NCBI RefSeq assembly: GCF_024652905.1
Contig: NZ_CP102429.1
Span: 181,278 to 245,277, forward strand
Length of the DNA: 64,000 nucleotides
Source: Pseudomonas oryzihabitans
GTDB lineage: Bacteria; Pseudomonadota; Gammaproteobacteria; Pseudomonadales; Pseudomonadaceae
Direction: 5' to 3'
This document shows, piece after piece, positions 34,695 through 43,965 of this stretch. The translations under genes were made by a program, and so were the position numbers. A model generated the notes under the pieces. It searched no databases. It was not told the DNA's origin and was given only the letters and a program-made list of their open reading frames with translations. Numbering within the stretch: the first letter of the stretch is position 1; the number at the start of each line of letters is the position of its first letter.

Positions 34695-34871
34695 TTACTG
34701 GGTAGCTTTGGCAGCTTCAATAAGCAGATTTAACACTAGATCATGCACGCCGTCCCACACAATTTGTACACCCAAGCAAAGCAGAATGAATGCAGATAAG
34801 CGCATGAGTACCGCAGTACCGGTGGTGCCTAGCTTATAAAGAAACTGCGATGCAAAACGTAAGCACATGTA
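34695..34871 (-). pseudogene. MarC-family membrane protein, 3' fragment
   Basis: About 58 C-terminal residues remain (FLYKLGTTGTAVLMRLSAFI, LLCLGVQIVWDGV), which match the last helices of MarC/UPF0056 proteins. The fragment is cut by the left end of the complete Tn5393, showing that this copy had inserted into a marC gene of the donor genome. Confidence 0.75.
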
Positions 34872-34904
34872 GGGGTCGTTTGCGGGAGGGGGCGGAATCC
34901 TACG

Positions 34905-37790
34905 CTAAGGCTTTGGCCAGCGATATTCTCCGGTGAGATTGATGTGTTCCCATCCGAGCGGCGAAACATGGGCCAAGAGATCGGGCGATAGCAGCTTTCC
35001 ATCGCGTTTCTGGTTTGCAACGACCTCGCCGAGCTTCATGGTGTTCCAGAAGATGATGATGGCGGCGAGCAGATTCATGCCGGCGATGCGGTAATGCTGG
35101 CCTTCGGCGGAACGGTCGCGGATTTCACCGCGGCGGTGGAAGCTGATTGCCCGCTTCAGCGCATGATGAGCTTCGCCTTTGTTGAGCCCGATCTGGGCAC
35201 GCCGTTGGAGTTCGGCATCCAGAATCCAGTCGATCATGAACAGGGTGCGCTCGACGCGACCGACTTCCCGCAGGGCTGTCGCGAGCTCGTTCTGCCGCGG
35301 ATAGGAGGCGAGTTTCCGCAGAATCTGGCTTGGCGCGACGGTCCCGGCAGCAATGGTGGCGGCGATGCGCAGGATGTCGGGCCAATTGCGCTCGATCATG
35401 GCTTGGTTGACCTTTCCGCCGATCAACGCTCGCAGGTGCGCCGGGGCGGCCGACGGATTGAACGCGTAGAGCCGTTTGGATGGCAGGTCGCGGATGCGCG
35501 GAGCGAACCGGTAGCCGAGAATGGCACATGCGGCAAAGACGTGATCGGTGAAGCCGCCCGTGTCGGTGAACTGCTCGCGGATATGGCGTCCAGCATCGTT
35601 CATCAGCAGGCCATCGAGGATGTAAGGCGCTTCGCTTGCCGTTGCAGGAATCACCTGGGTTGCGAACGGCGCATATTGGTCGGAGACGTGGCTATAGGCT
35701 TTCAGGCCCGGGGTATTGCCATATTTCGCGTTGACCAGGTTCATGGCCTCACCTTGCTCTGTAGCGACGAAGAACTGTCCGTCGCTCGAAGCCGACGTGC
35801 CCATGCCCCAGAACCGGGCCATGGGTAACGCTGCCTGTGCCTCGACCACCATGGCCAGCGCCCGGTCATAGGCTTCGCCCTCGACATGCCACCGTCCAAT
35901 GCGGATCAATTCCCAGAAGGTGTGGGTGTTTGTCGCATCCGCCATTTTGCGCAAGCCGAGGTTGATCCCTTCCGCCAAGATAACGTTCATTAGCCCGATC
36001 CGGTCAGCGCAGGGTGCTCCTGTGCGCAGATGGGTGAACGCTTCGGTGAAGCCGGTCGCCGCATCCACCTCCAGCAGGAGATCGGTGATGCGCGTGGGCG
36101 GGATCTGCTTGTAGAGATCGAGCACCAGATCTTCGGCGCCTGTCGGCGCGGCGGCTTCGAGTTTCTCGATATGCAGAACGCCGTTTTCAATCGACCCGCC
36201 CGGGATCGTGCCTGCGCGAGCGGCACGGCCAAGCTCGCGCAACCGCATGTCGAGGCGAGCTTGCCGGTCTGCCAGCCATTCCTCCGGCCGCAATGGCACA
36301 GCGAGACGACCGCCTTCCGCGATGGATTGTGCCGGAACGAGTGCGTGTTTCAGATCGCCATAGCGCCGGGACCTAGTAAGCCAGACATCTCCGGAGCGGA
36401 ACGCATCGCGCAGATGGAACAGCACCGCGATCTCCCATAGGCGAGCGTCGCCAGCCCTCTGGGCCCGAAGGTGGCGATGCCATTTCGAGCTGGGCCGCAA
36501 GAAGCTGGTCATCGCGGCATCGTTCAAACCGGTACGAAGGGCCGTCACCGCTTCCAGAAGCGGCAGTGCAACGGGCGCAGCTCGCAGATCGAGCAGGCGC
36601 AACATGCGTGGAGCGTATCGGCGGAAGCGGTGATAACCGTCGAGCACATGATTGAGCGGATCGTCGGCCATGGTGGCGGTCAGCCTGGTTGCCATTGCAA
36701 CAAGGGTTTTTAAGCCGTCCCACCCTGACCCACTCGCGATGACATCGCCCAGCGGCTGGCCATCATCCTGTGCATCGACCAGGGCGCCCCCGATCTCGGC
36801 GAAGGATTTCAGGGTGTCACGCACCACCCCCGCTTCGTCTGCGACCTTTGCATGGCAAATACGCTCCGAAGCACGGTAGAGACGGCCGACGATCCGGTCG
36901 TGGGTTTCGACCACTGCGTCGGCCAACATCGCCTGCCATTCCGAGACGCAAACAGCCAAGATCGCAAGCCGCCTGTCCTCCGGGAGATCGCGCATGCCGT
37001 CGGCATAATACCGTTCACCCTGCCTGCGCAGACGAGTCACCCGATGGGCAGGAACGCCGGCAAGCAGATCCTCGGGGAGATCGATGCGTTGCAGATATTC
37101 GAGCCGGTCGAGCAGCCGGTTGGCCGACGAAGAGTTCGAGCCAGGCTCGAACTGGCGCAGCCACACAAAACGGGTCACCCGATCATCAGCCGTCTCCTCG
37201 AGCAATGCCAGCAACTGTTCTCGGATCGACATAGGCAGCCGACTGGCGATCCTCGTCTCGATGCGTCGCTCGGCATCGACGAGAGCCGCGGCACAAAGCC
37301 GCTCGATCGTGGATGTCGCGGGAAGGACAGTGCGGGTGCGTCGGCACTCGGCTACGAAGCGACGGGCGATATCCTCGTTCGACACCGCCATCTCGGCTTC
37401 TCGGAACAACCATTCCTTCAGCTCGCTCGCACCACGTCCGGAGAAGGTGCGGAAGCCGTAGAGCCCCCGTAACTCGGCAAGATGCTCGTGCCGTGTTTCC
37501 TCGCGGGCAGCATAGTCTACGAGATCGTCGGCACCCAGGCCAAGCTGCGCTCCGATAAATTCGATGACCTCTGCAGGGATCAGTTCGCCTGGAGCCAGCA
37601 CCCGGCCGGGATAGCGCAGGACACACAATTGCAGGGCGAAGCCGAACCTGTTGTGAGCGCGCCGACGCAGCCTGATATGCCCAAGGTCTTCATCACTCAG
37701 CGTATAGTGCTTGAGCAAATCCGTCTGTGAAGTCGGCAAGCGCAACAGCGCGTCTTTCTGCCGATCGGTTAGAGTGACGCGACGCGGCAT
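34905..37790 (-). CDS. tnpA: Tn5393 transposase (Tn3 family)
   Basis: The 961-residue Tn3-family TnpA is full length. It starts MPRRVTLTDRQKDALLRLP and has the DDE region (ATEQGEAMNLVNAKYGNTPG, ILDGLLMNDAGRHI) and the conserved C-terminal HALKRAISFHRRGEIRDRS and GMNLLAAIIIFWNT segments. The stop lies 33 bases inside the left inverted repeat. It is divergent from tnpR, with the resolution site between. The frame is intact, so it may be active. Confidence 0.95.
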   Translation of the reverse strand: MPRRVTLTDRQKDALLRLPTSQTDLLKHYTLSDEDLGHIRLRRRAHNRFGFALQLCVLRYPGRVLAPGELIPAEVIEFIGAQLGLGADDLVDYAAREETRHEHLAELRGLYGFRTFSGRGASELKEWLFREAEMAVSNEDIARRFVAECRRTRTVLPATSTIERLCAAALVDAERRIETRIASRLPMSIREQLLALLEETADDRVTRFVWLRQFEPGSNSSSANRLLDRLEYLQRIDLPEDLLAGVPAHRVTRLRRQGERYYADGMRDLPEDRRLAILAVCVSEWQAMLADAVVETHDRIVGRLYRASERICHAKVADEAGVVRDTLKSFAEIGGALVDAQDDGQPLGDVIASGSGWDGLKTLVAMATRLTATMADDPLNHVLDGYHRFRRYAPRMLRLLDLRAAPVALPLLEAVTALRTGLNDAAMTSFLRPSSKWHRHLRAQRAGDARLWEIAVLFHLRDAFRSGDVWLTRSRRYGDLKHALVPAQSIAEGGRLAVPLRPEEWLADRQARLDMRLRELGRAARAGTIPGGSIENGVLHIEKLEAAAPTGAEDLVLDLYKQIPPTRITDLLLEVDAATGFTEAFTHLRTGAPCADRIGLMNVILAEGINLGLRKMADATNTHTFWELIRIGRWHVEGEAYDRALAMVVEAQAALPMARFWGMGTSASSDGQFFVATEQGEAMNLVNAKYGNTPGLKAYSHVSDQYAPFATQVIPATASEAPYILDGLLMNDAGRHIREQFTDTGGFTDHVFAACAILGYRFAPRIRDLPSKRLYAFNPSAAPAHLRALIGGKVNQAMIERNWPDILRIAATIAAGTVAPSQILRKLASYPRQNELATALREVGRVERTLFMIDWILDAELQRRAQIGLNKGEAHHALKRAISFHRRGEIRDRSAEGQHYRIAGMNLLAAIIIFWNTMKLGEVVANQKRDGKLLSPDLLAHVSPLGWEHINLTGEYRWPKP

Positions 37791-37915
37791 ACATGTTCCT
37801 TTTTCAAAATCTGATAGCGTTCAAGACGCTTTGTTTATGAAGCTGGTTGAGATACATTTCCAGAGGTCAATGCAATCGTGGCCGAAGCGCCGCCTCAAAC
37901 CAACGTTTGTGATAC
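37791..37915. promoter_or_regulatory. res / divergent promoter region of Tn5393
   Basis: The 125 bases between divergent tnpA and tnpR are where Tn3-family elements keep the resolution site and both promoters, autoregulated by TnpR. AT-rich patches are seen, but subsites were not delimited. Confidence 0.6.
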
Positions 37916-38530
37916 ATGCTGATCGGATATGCCCGCGTCTCCAAAGCCGATGGCTCGCAGTCTCTCGACCTGCAGCACGACGCCTTGCGCGCCGCAGGTG
38001 TCGAACGGGACAATATCTATGATGATCTTGCTTCCGGCGGTCGTGATGATCGCCCTGGCTTGACTGCCTGCCTCAAGTCATTGCGTGACGGCGATGTGCT
38101 GGTGGTCTGGAAGCTCGATCGCCTCGGACGATCGCTTGCCCATCTGGTCAACACGGTGAAGGAGCTGTCAGACCGCAAGATCGGCCTGCGGGTTCTGACT
38201 GGAAAGGGCGCTCAGATCGACACCACGACTGCGTCCGGTCGCATGGTGTTCGGAATCTTCGCCACCTTGGCCGAGTTCGAGCGGGATCTGATCCGAGAGC
38301 GCACCATGGCGGGTCTCGCCTCCGCGAGAGCGCGCGGTCGCAAGGGCGGACGAAAATTCGCGCTCACCAAAGCTCAGGTGCGTCTCGCGCAAGCCGCCAT
38401 GGCCCAGCGCGATACTTCAGTTTCCGATCTCTGCAAGGAACTCGGCATCGAGCGCGTCACTCTCTACCGATATGTCGGTCCCAAAGGCGAGCTCAGAGAC
38501 CATGGAAAGCATGTTCTCGGACTTACGTAG
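37916..38530 (+). CDS. tnpR: Tn5393 resolvase (serine recombinase)
   Basis: The 204-residue protein has the serine-recombinase N-terminal core (MLIGYARVSKADGSQSLDLQ, with the nucleophile Ser after RV) and LVVWKLDRLGRSLAHL, followed by a helix-turn-helix tail (SDLCKELGIERVTLYRYV). It resolves Tn5393 cointegrates at res and represses tnpA and itself. Full length and intact. The DNA soon after its stop joins the strA leader. Confidence 0.95.
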   Translation: MLIGYARVSKADGSQSLDLQHDALRAAGVERDNIYDDLASGGRDDRPGLTACLKSLRDGDVLVVWKLDRLGRSLAHLVNTVKELSDRKIGLRVLTGKGAQIDTTTASGRMVFGIFATLAEFERDLIRERTMAGLASARARGRKGGRKFALTKAQVRLAQAAMAQRDTSVSDLCKELGIERVTLYRYVGPKGELRDHGKHVLGLT

Positions 38531-38595
38531 CAACTCGTTTCTTTTCGCAGGTTGAGCCACCTCCGCGCTTCATCAGAAAACTGAAGGAACCTCCA

Positions 38596-39399
38596 TTGAA
38601 TCGAACTAATATTTTTTTTGGTGAATCGCATTCTGACTGGTTGCCTGTCAGAGGCGGAGAATCTGGTGATTTTGTTTTTCGACGTGGTGACGGGCATGCC
38701 TTCGCGAAAATCGCACCTGCTTCCCGCCGCGGTGAGCTCGCTGGAGAGCGTGACCGCCTCATTTGGCTCAAAGGTCGAGGTGTGGCTTGCCCCGAGGTGA
38801 TCAACTGGCAGGAGGAACAGGAGGGTGCATGCTTGGTGATAACGGCAATTCCGGGAGTACCGGCGGCTGATCTGTCTGGAGCGGATTTGCTCAAAGCGTG
38901 GCCGTCAATGGGGCAGCAACTTGGCGCTGTTCACAGCCTATCGGTTGATCAATGTCCGTTTGAGCGCAGGCTGTCGCGAATGTTCGGACGCGCCGTTGAT
39001 GTGGTGTCCCGCAATGCCGTCAATCCCGACTTCTTACCGGACGAGGACAAGAGTACGCCGCAGCTCGATCTTTTGGCTCGTGTCGAACGAGAGCTACCGG
39101 TGCGGCTCGACCAAGAGCGCACCGATATGGTTGTTTGCCATGGTGATCCCTGCATGCCGAACTTCATGGTGGACCCTAAAACTCTTCAATGCACGGGTCT
39201 GATCGACCTTGGGCGGCTCGGAACAGCAGATCGCTATGCCGATTTGGCACTCATGATTGCTAACGCCGAAGAGAACTGGGCAGCGCCAGATGAAGCAGAG
39301 CGCGCCTTCGCTGTCCTATTCAATGTATTGGGGATCGAAGCCCCCGACCGCGAACGCCTTGCCTTCTATCTGCGATTGGACCCTCTGACTTGGGGTTGA
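38596..39399 (+). CDS. strA: Streptomycin 3''-phosphotransferase, complete
   Basis: APH(3'')-Ib phosphorylates streptomycin. The 267-residue sequence starts with TTG (MNRTNIFFGESHSDWLPVR) as in known strA genes, has the kinase catalytic loop VCHGDPCMPNFMVD and the metal site GLIDLGRLG, and ends LRLDPLTWG. Its TGA overlaps the strB ATG (TGATG). It is complete here, in contrast to the 5' fragment at 33265. Confers streptomycin resistance together with strB. Confidence 0.97.
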   Translation: MNRTNIFFGESHSDWLPVRGGESGDFVFRRGDGHAFAKIAPASRRGELAGERDRLIWLKGRGVACPEVINWQEEQEGACLVITAIPGVPAADLSGADLLKAWPSMGQQLGAVHSLSVDQCPFERRLSRMFGRAVDVVSRNAVNPDFLPDEDKSTPQLDLLARVERELPVRLDQERTDMVVCHGDPCMPNFMVDPKTLQCTGLIDLGRLGTADRYADLALMIANAEENWAAPDEAERAFAVLFNVLGIEAPDRERLAFYLRLDPLTWG

Positions 39400-40235
39400 T
39401 GTTCATGCCGCCTGTTTTTCCTGCTCATTGGCACGTTTCGCAACCTGTTCTCATTGCGGACACCTTTTCCAGCCTCGTTTGGAAAGTTTCATTGCCAGAC
39501 GGGACTCCTGCAATCGTCAAGGGATTGAAACCTATAGAAGACATTGCTGATGAACTGCGCGGGGCCGACTATCTGGTATGGCGCAATGGGAGGGGAGCAG
39601 TCCGGTTGCTCGGTCGTGAGAACAATCTGATGTTGCTCGAATATGCCGGGGAGCGAATGCTCTCTCACATCGTTGCCGAGCACGGCGACTACCAGGCGAC
39701 CGAAATTGCAGCGGAACTAATGGCGAAGCTGTATGCCGCATCTGAGGAACCCCTGCCTTCTGCCCTTCTCCCGATCCGGGATCGCTTTGCAGCTTTGTTT
39801 CAGCGGGCGCGCGATGATCAAAACGCAGGTTGTCAAACTGACTACGTCCACGCGGCGATTATAGCCGATCAAATGATGAGCAATGCCTCGGAACTGCGTG
39901 GGCTACATGGCGATCTGCATCATGAAAACATCATGTTCTCCAGTCGCGGCTGGCTGGTGATAGATCCCGTCGGTCTGGTCGGTGAAGTGGGCTTTGGCGC
40001 CGCCAATATGTTCTACGATCCGGCTGACAGAGACGACCTTTGTCTCGATCCTAGACGCATTGCACAGATGGCGGACGCATTCTCTCGTGCGCTGGACGTC
40101 GATCCGCGTCGCCTGCTCGACCAGGCGTACGCTTATGGGTGCCTTTCCGCAGCTTGGAACGCGGATGGAGAAGAGGAGCAACGCGATCTAGCTATCGCGG
40201 CCGCGATCAAGCAGGTGCGACAGACGTCATACTAG
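39399..40235 (+). CDS. strB: Streptomycin 6-phosphotransferase
   Basis: APH(6)-Id, 278 residues, starting MFMPPVFPAHWHVSQPVLIA at ATG 39399 inside the strA stop. The phosphotransferase loop is GLHGDLHHENIMFSS and the metal site LVIDPVGLVGEVGF. It ends KQVRQTSY about 100 bases before the right inverted repeat. The sequence looks full length and standard. Confidence 0.97.
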   Translation: MFMPPVFPAHWHVSQPVLIADTFSSLVWKVSLPDGTPAIVKGLKPIEDIADELRGADYLVWRNGRGAVRLLGRENNLMLLEYAGERMLSHIVAEHGDYQATEIAAELMAKLYAASEEPLPSALLPIRDRFAALFQRARDDQNAGCQTDYVHAAIIADQMMSNASELRGLHGDLHHENIMFSSRGWLVIDPVGLVGEVGFGAANMFYDPADRDDLCLDPRRIAQMADAFSRALDVDPRRLLDQAYAYGCLSAAWNADGEEEQRDLAIAAAIKQVRQTSY

Positions 40236-40341
40236 ATATCAAGCGACTTCTCCTATCCCCTGGGAACACATCAATCTTACCGGAGAATATCGTTGGCCAA
40301 AGCCTTAGCGTAGGATTTCGCCCTCTCCCGCAAACGACCCC

Positions 40342-40967
40342 TGTAAGGCGCCATGAACCTCGGCCTTGGGTATGAATCCCTCGTAAATCGGCGTTTCGAC
40401 AACCGCCGGAGAAACGGCATTGACCCTGATTTGTTTGGATGCCAGCTCCATCGCAAGGTGCTGGGTCAGCGAATGCAAACCTGCTTTTGCCATCGAATAC
40501 GCGGACGACGGCGTAGCCGCAATCGCCTGCTTGCCCCACATCGAGCCGATGTTCACAATGGCGCCGGGACGCTCGCTGGCCACGAGATTGGCCACGACTT
40601 TTTGTGTGATGAAGAAGAACGCTTTATTCAACGTCAAATATTGTTCGTAATCACTTTCCGTGTGCTCAAGAAACGCCTTCGGGAAGAACACCCCAGCCGC
40701 GTTGACCAGAAGATTGATGTCCTTGTGGTGTTCATCGATGGTATGCAGGAGTCGCTTCACATCTTCGGCTCGCGAGAGATCGGCAGTCAGGGCGGTCACG
40801 GTGCCCAACGACGACAGCGCCTTGCGGGCCTCTTCGGCCTTGTCTTCACGGTGACCGACGATGACGACGCTTCCGCCTTGCTCAAGAACCATGCGGGCAG
40901 TTTGCAGTCCCATCCCGCTAGTGCCGCCGATGACCAACAACTTCTTGCCATTAAATTCAGTACTCAT
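40342..40967 (-). pseudogene. SDR oxidoreductase, 5' part of split gene
   Basis: The piece carries the N-terminal 205 or so residues of a short-chain dehydrogenase: cofactor motif VIGGTSGMGLQTARMV, NAAG at LLVNAAGVFF, catalytic Ser in NIGSMWGKQ, and the active-site SAYSMAKAG (Tyr-x3-Lys). It is cut at TGTAA by the Tn5393-type insertion; the 3' part is at 32418-32573. The gene has AAGGAG before ATG 40967 and a TetR-type operator just upstream. Not functional unless the transposon is precisely lost. Confidence 0.93.
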
Positions 40968-40981
40968 AATAATCTCCTTAA

Positions 40982-41000
40982 CTACCAACTAAATGGTAGG
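40982..41000 (-). promoter_or_regulatory. TetR-type operator before SDR gene
   Basis: CTACCAACTAAATGGTAGG, a dyad of CTACCA and TGGTAG, lies 15 bases upstream of the SDR start. It differs at only three positions from the site at 42302-42320 before the cupin-TetR operon, so both are likely bound by the TetR protein encoded between them. Confidence 0.75.
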
Positions 41001-41026
41001 GTTGTGTTGCAAAAAAAGTGCCGACC

Positions 41027-41611
41027 TCAGGTCAACACGGTGGAAAGAAAAGTGTTTCCAACTTCGGCCGGTCCGCGTGACGACCGCATGCCACGGCCCA
41101 CCATCATCGAGCCTTCCAACGCGCACAAGAATGCCTCTGCGAGAGCCTCTGGGGTGGAATTCGAGGTGATCAGCGCGGCACGCTGACCATCGGCAACGAC
41201 AAGAGTCAACCAGTCGAGATTGACTTTAAAGAATCGCTCGACCTCGCTCACAACGGCGTCCGGCAGCGAGTCCGACTCGGCACCCAACATGCCGCAGACA
41301 CAAAGGCGCCGGTCCTTGGCGAAGGTGCGTTCGAGAAGTGCCGCATACGCAGTTAGCCTGTCAGGCGCTTTCGCATGCTGCCCTTCGATGCTCAGCAACT
41401 CCTCACGAAACCGGTGCGTGTAGCGCTGTGCGACCACGGCCACGAGTTCACCCTTCTTGGGAAAGTGGTGGTGGATACTTGGTTTTTTGATGCCTACCAA
41501 CTGGGCCACGTCGTCGTATGAGAAGCCGTTGTAGCCGTGCTGCTGTACCAACCCTTCAGCGGCATCGACCACCCGCTCGGCGGTCGGCGAGATTTCGGAG
41601 AAATGCTTCAT
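41027..41611 (-). CDS. TetR/AcrR family regulator
   Basis: The 194-residue protein has a TetR helix-turn-helix at residues 14-55 (RVVDAAEGLVQQHGYNGFSY, then VAQLVGIKKPSIHHHFPKK). The C-terminal ligand domain contains RRLCVCGMLGAESDSLP, with two Cys near residue 105 that could sense electrophiles or oxidants. It overlaps the cupin gene by four bases. Two copies of one palindrome, before this operon and before the SDR gene, suggest that it represses both. Confidence 0.9.
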   Translation of the reverse strand: MKHFSEISPTAERVVDAAEGLVQQHGYNGFSYDDVAQLVGIKKPSIHHHFPKKGELVAVVAQRYTHRFREELLSIEGQHAKAPDRLTAYAALLERTFAKDRRLCVCGMLGAESDSLPDAVVSEVERFFKVNLDWLTLVVADGQRAALITSNSTPEALAEAFLCALEGSMMVGRGMRSSRGPAEVGNTFLSTVLT

Positions 41612-42288
41612 GCAAGCGCCTCATTTGATTCGGCGACTGGCAGGTGGCCTGTCTTGACCAGGATGGTGCAGCCTGTATTGCTGAAGGGACGGTGAGCACT
41701 CAAATGCGGACTGCGCATCCATGTGCCGGTAGGGTAGCTTCCGAACTCATCCTCAAAGACGCCTTCCAACACATAGATTTCTTCACCGCCGTAGTGACGA
41801 TGCGAATTGAATCGTGTCCCCGGGGCCCAGCGCACCAAAGCCGTATGTTGTGTGTCGAACTCAGAAAGTGGCATCACCGACAGACCCGGCACGAGGCCTG
41901 GAAACCAGGGGCCGTTACGGGTGTCGACCACGGTGCGTTGGCTGTCGGCTAGATCAAGATGGCGCAGCTTGACGAACAACGTGCAACCCGTCGCGGAGCT
42001 CGGTGCATGCGAAGAACCTGGTGGATTCTTGATGTAAGTCCCAGGCCCGAAGGTCCCGGATTCGTCGCTGAATTCGCCGTCCAGGACCAGAATCTCCTCG
42101 CCCAAGTCGTGCTTATGATTTTCAAAAGCGGAGCCCGGCGCGTATCGCACGATCGAGGTGGCACGCGCCACTTCGTCGCCATCACGCTCCAGTAACTGGC
42201 GTTGAATCCCGGTCGCTGGCGAATCGACCCACTGTAAGCTTGAAGGCTCGACGACAACACGCTGCGAAAGATCTGAATTGAGTTTCAT
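41608..42288 (-). CDS. Bicupin protein (ChrR-like cupin)
   Basis: The 226-residue protein is two tandem cupin domains. Each has the metal-binding pattern G-x5-HxH-x3-E: FENHKHDLGEEILVLDGEF in the first and FNSHRHYGGEEIYVLEGVF in the second, each closing with a GTY/GTW and His segment (SSHAPSS, SAHRPFS). The form is like the cupin part of ChrR and related stress proteins. The start is 13 bases after a palindromic operator. Together with the SDR, OsmC and TetR genes it suggests a response to reactive organic or oxidative compounds. Confidence 0.85.
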   Translation of the reverse strand: MKLNSDLSQRVVVEPSSLQWVDSPATGIQRQLLERDGDEVARATSIVRYAPGSAFENHKHDLGEEILVLDGEFSDESGTFGPGTYIKNPPGSSHAPSSATGCTLFVKLRHLDLADSQRTVVDTRNGPWFPGLVPGLSVMPLSEFDTQHTALVRWAPGTRFNSHRHYGGEEIYVLEGVFEDEFGSYPTGTWMRSPHLSAHRPFSNTGCTILVKTGHLPVAESNEALA

Positions 42289-42301
42289 GGCTTTATTTCA
42301 T

Positions 42302-42320
42302 CTACCGACTACTTGGTAGG
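42302..42320 (-). promoter_or_regulatory. TetR-type operator before cupin-tetR operon
   Basis: CTACCGACTACTTGGTAGG lies 13 bases upstream of the cupin start. It matches the SDR operator at 40982-41000 at 16 of 19 bases, and the half-sites CTACC and GGTAGG are the same. Autoregulation by the co-transcribed TetR gene is inferred. Confidence 0.75.
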
Positions 42321-42489
42321 TAAGTTATAAGATCCCGATTTGTTTGTCAAATAGCTTTCGCCATTTTCTTTCATCCATTGAAAAAACAATGAATTGGTTA
42401 CAAGAACTCGCGAAGCTTAGCGTACGATTTTTTCCGAATTCTCTATCGTCCCCAAGTTGCGCTAGGTGGTATGCCGGGGAAATACATGG

Positions 42490-43875
42490 CTACTTCAGAC
42501 CATCCCTAGACATAAGCTTTGGAAGCGTCATTGTGAAAGTCGTATGCCCCTCAGCTGATTCGCAAGCGATGCGCCCTTTGTGCGCTTCGACTATCGAACG
42601 AGTGATAGCCATGCCGAGGCCCGCATTCATGGTGGTTCCTTCGCGCCTTGCGGTGTCGACCCTATAGAATCGATCAAACACTCGGGCCTGAAGCTCGGCT
42701 GGAATCGTTGTGCCTCGGTTGGATATGGCTGTGCAAACCGAGCCACCGCTCTCGCTTATTTCAACGCTGATGGTGCTGCCTTCCTCTGCATATCGAACTG
42801 CGTTAGAGACTATGTTTGAGACGGCCCGTCTCAGCATCGATTTATCGCCATGTACCGATCCATCGCCTGAAAGCGCGATTTCTACCTTTTTGTCCTCGGC
42901 TGCAAGCTCGTAATATTCGATAACGCTCGCGGTAATCTCAGCCATGCTGGCATCTTCGGCATTGGGCGTAATCTTCCCGTTGTCCGCCTTGGCGAGGAAT
43001 AGCATGTCATAGACCATCTTTGACATGCGCCTAAGTTCTTCGAGGGCGGAATACAAAATGTCTTTGTAGTCGGTATTCTCGCGGTCGCGCAAGAGCGCGA
43101 CCTCCATTTGGGTAAGCATGCTGTTCAGCGGCGTTCTTAGCTCATGCGCGATATCCGCTGAGAAACCTGACAATCTGAGAAAAGAGTCGTCCAAGCGCGA
43201 AAGCATTTCGTTGAAGTTGTCTACGAGTTCATGCAGCTCGCCTGGCACCGACTCGGTTGGAATTCTGGTATCTAAGCAGTGGGCGGTTACCGTAGAAGAA
43301 GTCTTGGACAGTTCGTCTATTGGTTTTAAGCCTTTCCTGATCAGAACAACACCTAACGCGCCACTCAGAAGTGCACTAACGACAAGCGTATAAGCAAGCC
43401 ACTGCTAAATCATATCGAAGAAGTGGATTCGGTGCGTTACATCCAAAGCCAAATAGATAACAGTGTCCTGCCCTTCTACCCACCGATTTACTTTTCTGGT
43501 AATTCCGCTGTACTGGTGGCCACCGAAACTTACCGTCCAGCGTTCCTCTTGGATGTCTGTGACAAGAGGTAGCAAGCTCTCAGACAGATTGTGATGGGAG
43601 TAAACCGTCTTACCGTCTACTACAACCGCAGTCGCGAAGCCAAAGGAGTGCTCAATAACGGCATCGATCCTTGAAGCGGTCTCAGGCCCGAATGCTGAGC
43701 TGTTGAGTAGCGTACGCTCTACTGCAGCGGCCTTTTCATTAAGCACTTGTGCATCTTTGCGTTCGAAATGGAGCTGACAAAAATAATTAAAGCTGATTGC
43801 GGCCGCCAGCAGCACAACCGTAACCACGAGCATGAGAGCTATCGCCATTCTGCTCGTCAGTGACACTTTTCCCAT
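42490..43875 (-). pseudogene. CusS-like copper/silver sensor kinase with in-frame amber stop
   Basis: The gene encodes a complete CusS-type kinase apart from one TAG (43405-43407) between the periplasmic sensor and the second membrane helix (FFDMI then QWLAYTLVVSALLSGALG). After it the HAMP, H-box [18 protein letters not shown] box NIVSNAVRYAEEG and G box MNAGLGMAITRSIV are intact. The frame does not shift, so one base change would restore it. No partner response regulator lies beside it. As it stands only a truncated sensor would be made, unless the stop is suppressed. Confidence 0.9.
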
Positions 43876-43904
43876 CAGTACGGTCCTGGTTAGGCCATCA
43901 AGCA

Positions 43905-43937
43905 CAAAAAAGCAGGTGGGGCACCCCCCACCTGCTT
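43905..43937 (-). terminator. Rho-independent terminator, minus strand
   Basis: AGCAGGTGGGG pairs with CCCCACCTGCT over 11 bp, followed on the minus strand by a run of six to seven T. It ends the transcript of the Met/His-rich small protein (43966-44196) and separates it from the kinase pseudogene. Confidence 0.92.
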
Positions 43938-43965
43938 CGATCATTGTTACTCACACCCTCATATC

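Larger units (their letters stand above)
32574..40341. mobile_element. Complex Tn5393-type streptomycin-resistance transposon
   Basis: Both outer ends carry the Tn5393 inverted repeat beginning GGGGTCGTTTGCGGGAGG, flanked by TGTAA direct repeats inside an SDR gene. Inside are a partial Tn5393 copy (32574-33663: tnpA 3' end, IS3-family fragment, strA 5' part), a 1.2-kb unrelated segment (33664-34871), and a complete Tn5393 (34872-40341: tnpA, tnpR, strA, strB) whose own left end has a different flank (ATGTA). The structure is a tandem of two Tn5393 copies. Confidence 0.9.
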
